DNA of 21,211 nucleotides. Source: Clostridia bacterium. Its GTDB lineage: Bacteria > Bacillota_A > Clostridia > Christensenellales > Aristaeellaceae. The DNA is taken from the NCBI GenBank assembly GCA_017509065.1, contig JAFWQM010000070.1:1-21211 (forward strand), written 5' to 3'. How positions within the stretch are numbered: the stretch's first letter is position 1; the number at the start of each line of letters is the position of its first letter. The notes beneath the pieces are model-generated. The model searched no databases. It saw only the letters and a program-made list of their open reading frames with translations, and was not told the origin of the DNA. Positions 19,434-21,211 of the stretch are shown piece by piece. The translations under genes were made by a program, and so were the position numbers.

Positions 19434-21211
19434 AAATCCATCCATCCGGAAGGTGCTGGTGATCGGCTCCGGCCCCATCGTGATCGGCCAGGCGGCGGAA
19501 TTCGACTATGCGGGGGCTCAGGCCTGCCGCGTGCTGAAAGACGAAGGAATCAGCGTGGTACTGGTGAACTCCAACCCTGCCACCATTATGACCGACCAGC
19601 ACTTGGCAGACGCCATTTACCTGGAGCCAATGAACGCCGCCGTCCTGCGCCGTATCATCGAAAAAGAACGGCCCGACGGCCTGCTGGCGGGCCTGGGCGG
19701 ACAGACCGCTTTGACGCTGGCCATGCAGCTGAGCCGCGACGGAACGCTGGAGGAATTCGGCGTGCGGCTGCTGGGTTCTCCCATAGACGCCATCGAAAAG
19801 GCCGAGGACCGGGAGAAATTCCGGGATACCATGCGCGCTATCGGCCAGCCCTGCGTGCCCTCCGAAATCGCGGAAACGTTACCGGATGCCCTGAAAGCGG
19901 CGAAGAAGATCGGCTATCCCGTAATCGTGCGGCCAGCCTACACTTTAGGCGGCAGCGGCGGCGGCATTGCGCAGGATGAAAACGAAATGCTGGTCATCGC
20001 CAAAGCCGGGCTGGACGTTTCGCCCATTACCCAGATTTTGGTGGAAAAGTGCATTTCCGGCTGGAAGGAAATCGAATTTGAAACCATGCGGGACGGCCTG
20101 GGAAACTGCATCGCCGTGTGCTCCATGGAGAATGTAGACCCCGTGGGCGTGCATACCGGCGACAGCGTGGTGGTGGCCCCGGCCCTGACCCTGTCCGATA
20201 AGGAATACCAGATGCTGCGCACCGCTTCCCTGCGGATGATCGAAGCCATCGGCATTGTGGGCGGCTGCAACTGCCAGTTTGCCCTGAATCCGGATTCCTT
20301 TGAATACGCGGTGATCGAGGTCAATCCCCGGGTTTCCCGCTCTTCCGCCCTGGCCAGCAAAGCCACGGGCTACCCCATCGCAAAAATCACCACCCGCATC
20401 GCCCTGGGCTATTCCCTGGACGAAATCGCCAACGACATCACCGGGAAAACCTGCGCCTGCTTTGAACCCGCGCTGGATTATGTAGTGGTAAAATTTCCCA
20501 AGTGGCCCTTTGATAAATTCCAGGGTTCCTCCCGCCGTTTAGGTACGCAGATGAAAGCTACCGGCGAAGTGATGGCCATCGGCCAGTCCTTTGAGGAAGC
20601 CTTGATGAAGGCTGTGCGCGGCGCGGAAATCGGGCTGGACACGCTGAACGCGCCGCCGCTCAATGACAAGCCTATCCGGGAGCGCCTGGCCGCCCAGGAC
20701 GATCGGCGGCTGTTCACCGTGTTTGAAGCGCTGAAAGCTGGCGTATCGGTGGACGAGATTTTCTCCATCACAAAGATTGACCGCTGGTTCCTGTATAAGC
20801 TGCTCGGCATAGCGGAACTGGAAAACCGGATACAATTGACTGGGATGCAGGCAGGGGATTACGCCTTGCTCAAGCATTTGGGCTATCCGGACAGCGCTGT
20901 TCAACGGCTGTTCCACGCTGATCATCTGCCCACATTTTCATTCAGTTATAAGATGGTGGACACCTGCGGCGCGGAGTTTGCCGCTGAAACGCCTTATTTC
21001 TATTCCTGCCCCGGCGGTGCGTGCGAATCCAGGACACTGAAACGCAGCGGCAAGCCCGTTGTGATGGTACTGGGTTCCGGCCCCATCCGCATCGGTCAGG
21101 GTATCGAATTTGACTACAGTTCCGTTCACTGCGTGTGGACATTGCAGGAAATGGGCTACGACGTGGTCATTGTCAACAACAATCCCGAGACCGTTTCCAC
21201 CGACTACGACA
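19426..21211 (+). CDS. carB: Carbamoyl phosphate synthase large subunit (cut by window end)
   Basis: The first 595 codons are visible; full-length CarB is about 1060-1075 residues. The start [20 protein letters not shown] follows GGGAGG at 8 bases and lies within the end of carA. The first ATP-grasp half shows [47 protein letters not shown] and [20 protein letters not shown]. The oligomerisation region follows (about 400-545), and the second synthetase half begins [19 protein letters not shown] at about residue 546. All motifs expected in the visible part are intact. The allosteric C-terminal domain, which would show UMP or ornithine control, is outside the window. Confidence 0.96.
   Translation, partial: MPKNPSIRKVLVIGSGPIVIGQAAEFDYAGAQACRVLKDEGISVVLVNSNPATIMTDQHLADAIYLEPMNAAVLRRIIEKERPDGLLAGLGGQTALTLAMQLSRDGTLEEFGVRLLGSPIDAIEKAEDREKFRDTMRAIGQPCVPSEIAETLPDALKAAKKIGYPVIVRPAYTLGGSGGGIAQDENEMLVIAKAGLDVSPITQILVEKCISGWKEIEFETMRDGLGNCIAVCSMENVDPVGVHTGDSVVVAPALTLSDKEYQMLRTASLRMIEAIGIVGGCNCQFALNPDSFEYAVIEVNPRVSRSSALASKATGYPIAKITTRIALGYSLDEIANDITGKTCACFEPALDYVVVKFPKWPFDKFQGSSRRLGTQMKATGEVMAIGQSFEEALMKAVRGAEIGLDTLNAPPLNDKPIRERLAAQDDRRLFTVFEALKAGVSVDEIFSITKIDRWFLYKLLGIAELENRIQLTGMQAGDYALLKHLGYPDSAVQRLFHADHLPTFSFSYKMVDTCGAEFAAETPYFYSCPGGACESRTLKRSGKPVVMVLGSGPIRIGQGIEFDYSSVHCVWTLQEMGYDVVIVNNNPETVSTDYD

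Overview
The window looks like the chromosome of a moderately GC-rich Bacillota, probably an uncultured gut-type Clostridia. The signs are strong AGGAGG-type ribosome binding sites, consensus TTGACA/TATAAT-like promoters, a T-box leader, a class I-alpha glutamine synthetase, and the order glnA / ANTAR regulator / gltB / gltD known from solventogenic clostridia. The lineage is an inference; no rRNA is present.

Layout. (1) 1-1444: edge of a mobile element, with a 5'-partial tyrosine integrase, a small excisionase-like HTH protein and a divergent XRE regulator. It abuts the 3' end of guaA, a known island integration hotspot. (2) 1445-6651, minus strand: guaA, three visibly AT-richer accessory genes (nucleotidyltransferase, small pyrophosphatase-like protein, beta-propeller-like protein), then asnB. 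A decayed copy of the asnB tail plus its palindrome lies on the far side of the propeller gene. (3) 6652-7143: divergent control region with an asnB T-box leader on the minus strand and a glnA leader with an attenuator on the plus strand. (4) 7144-14784, plus strand: glnA, an ANTAR-domain antiterminator (nitR-like), gltB, gltD. (5) 14785-21211, plus strand: a new promoter, then glmS, pyrG, carA and carB (cut by the window end).

Nine core genes make or consume glutamine as amide donor: glnA makes it; gltBD recycles it to glutamate; asnB, guaA, glmS, pyrG and carAB spend it on asparagine, GMP, glucosamine-6-phosphate, CTP and carbamoyl phosphate. The locus is best read as a glutamine-economy supercluster.

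The most interesting regulatory signal is a 12-base hairpin, GGC-AAGGGA-GCC, whose hexaloop has the A1/G4 pattern of ANTAR targets. It lies inside the 5' arm of the glnA leader terminator, where it would act as an antiterminator. An identical copy (13 bases identical with one flanking base) sits directly against the glmS start codon. The ANTAR protein encoded between the two has a receiver-like domain without the phospho-acceptor aspartate. Together these suggest one RNA-binding regulator controlling both glutamine synthesis and the glutamine-spending operon, by attenuation at one site and perhaps by translation at the other.
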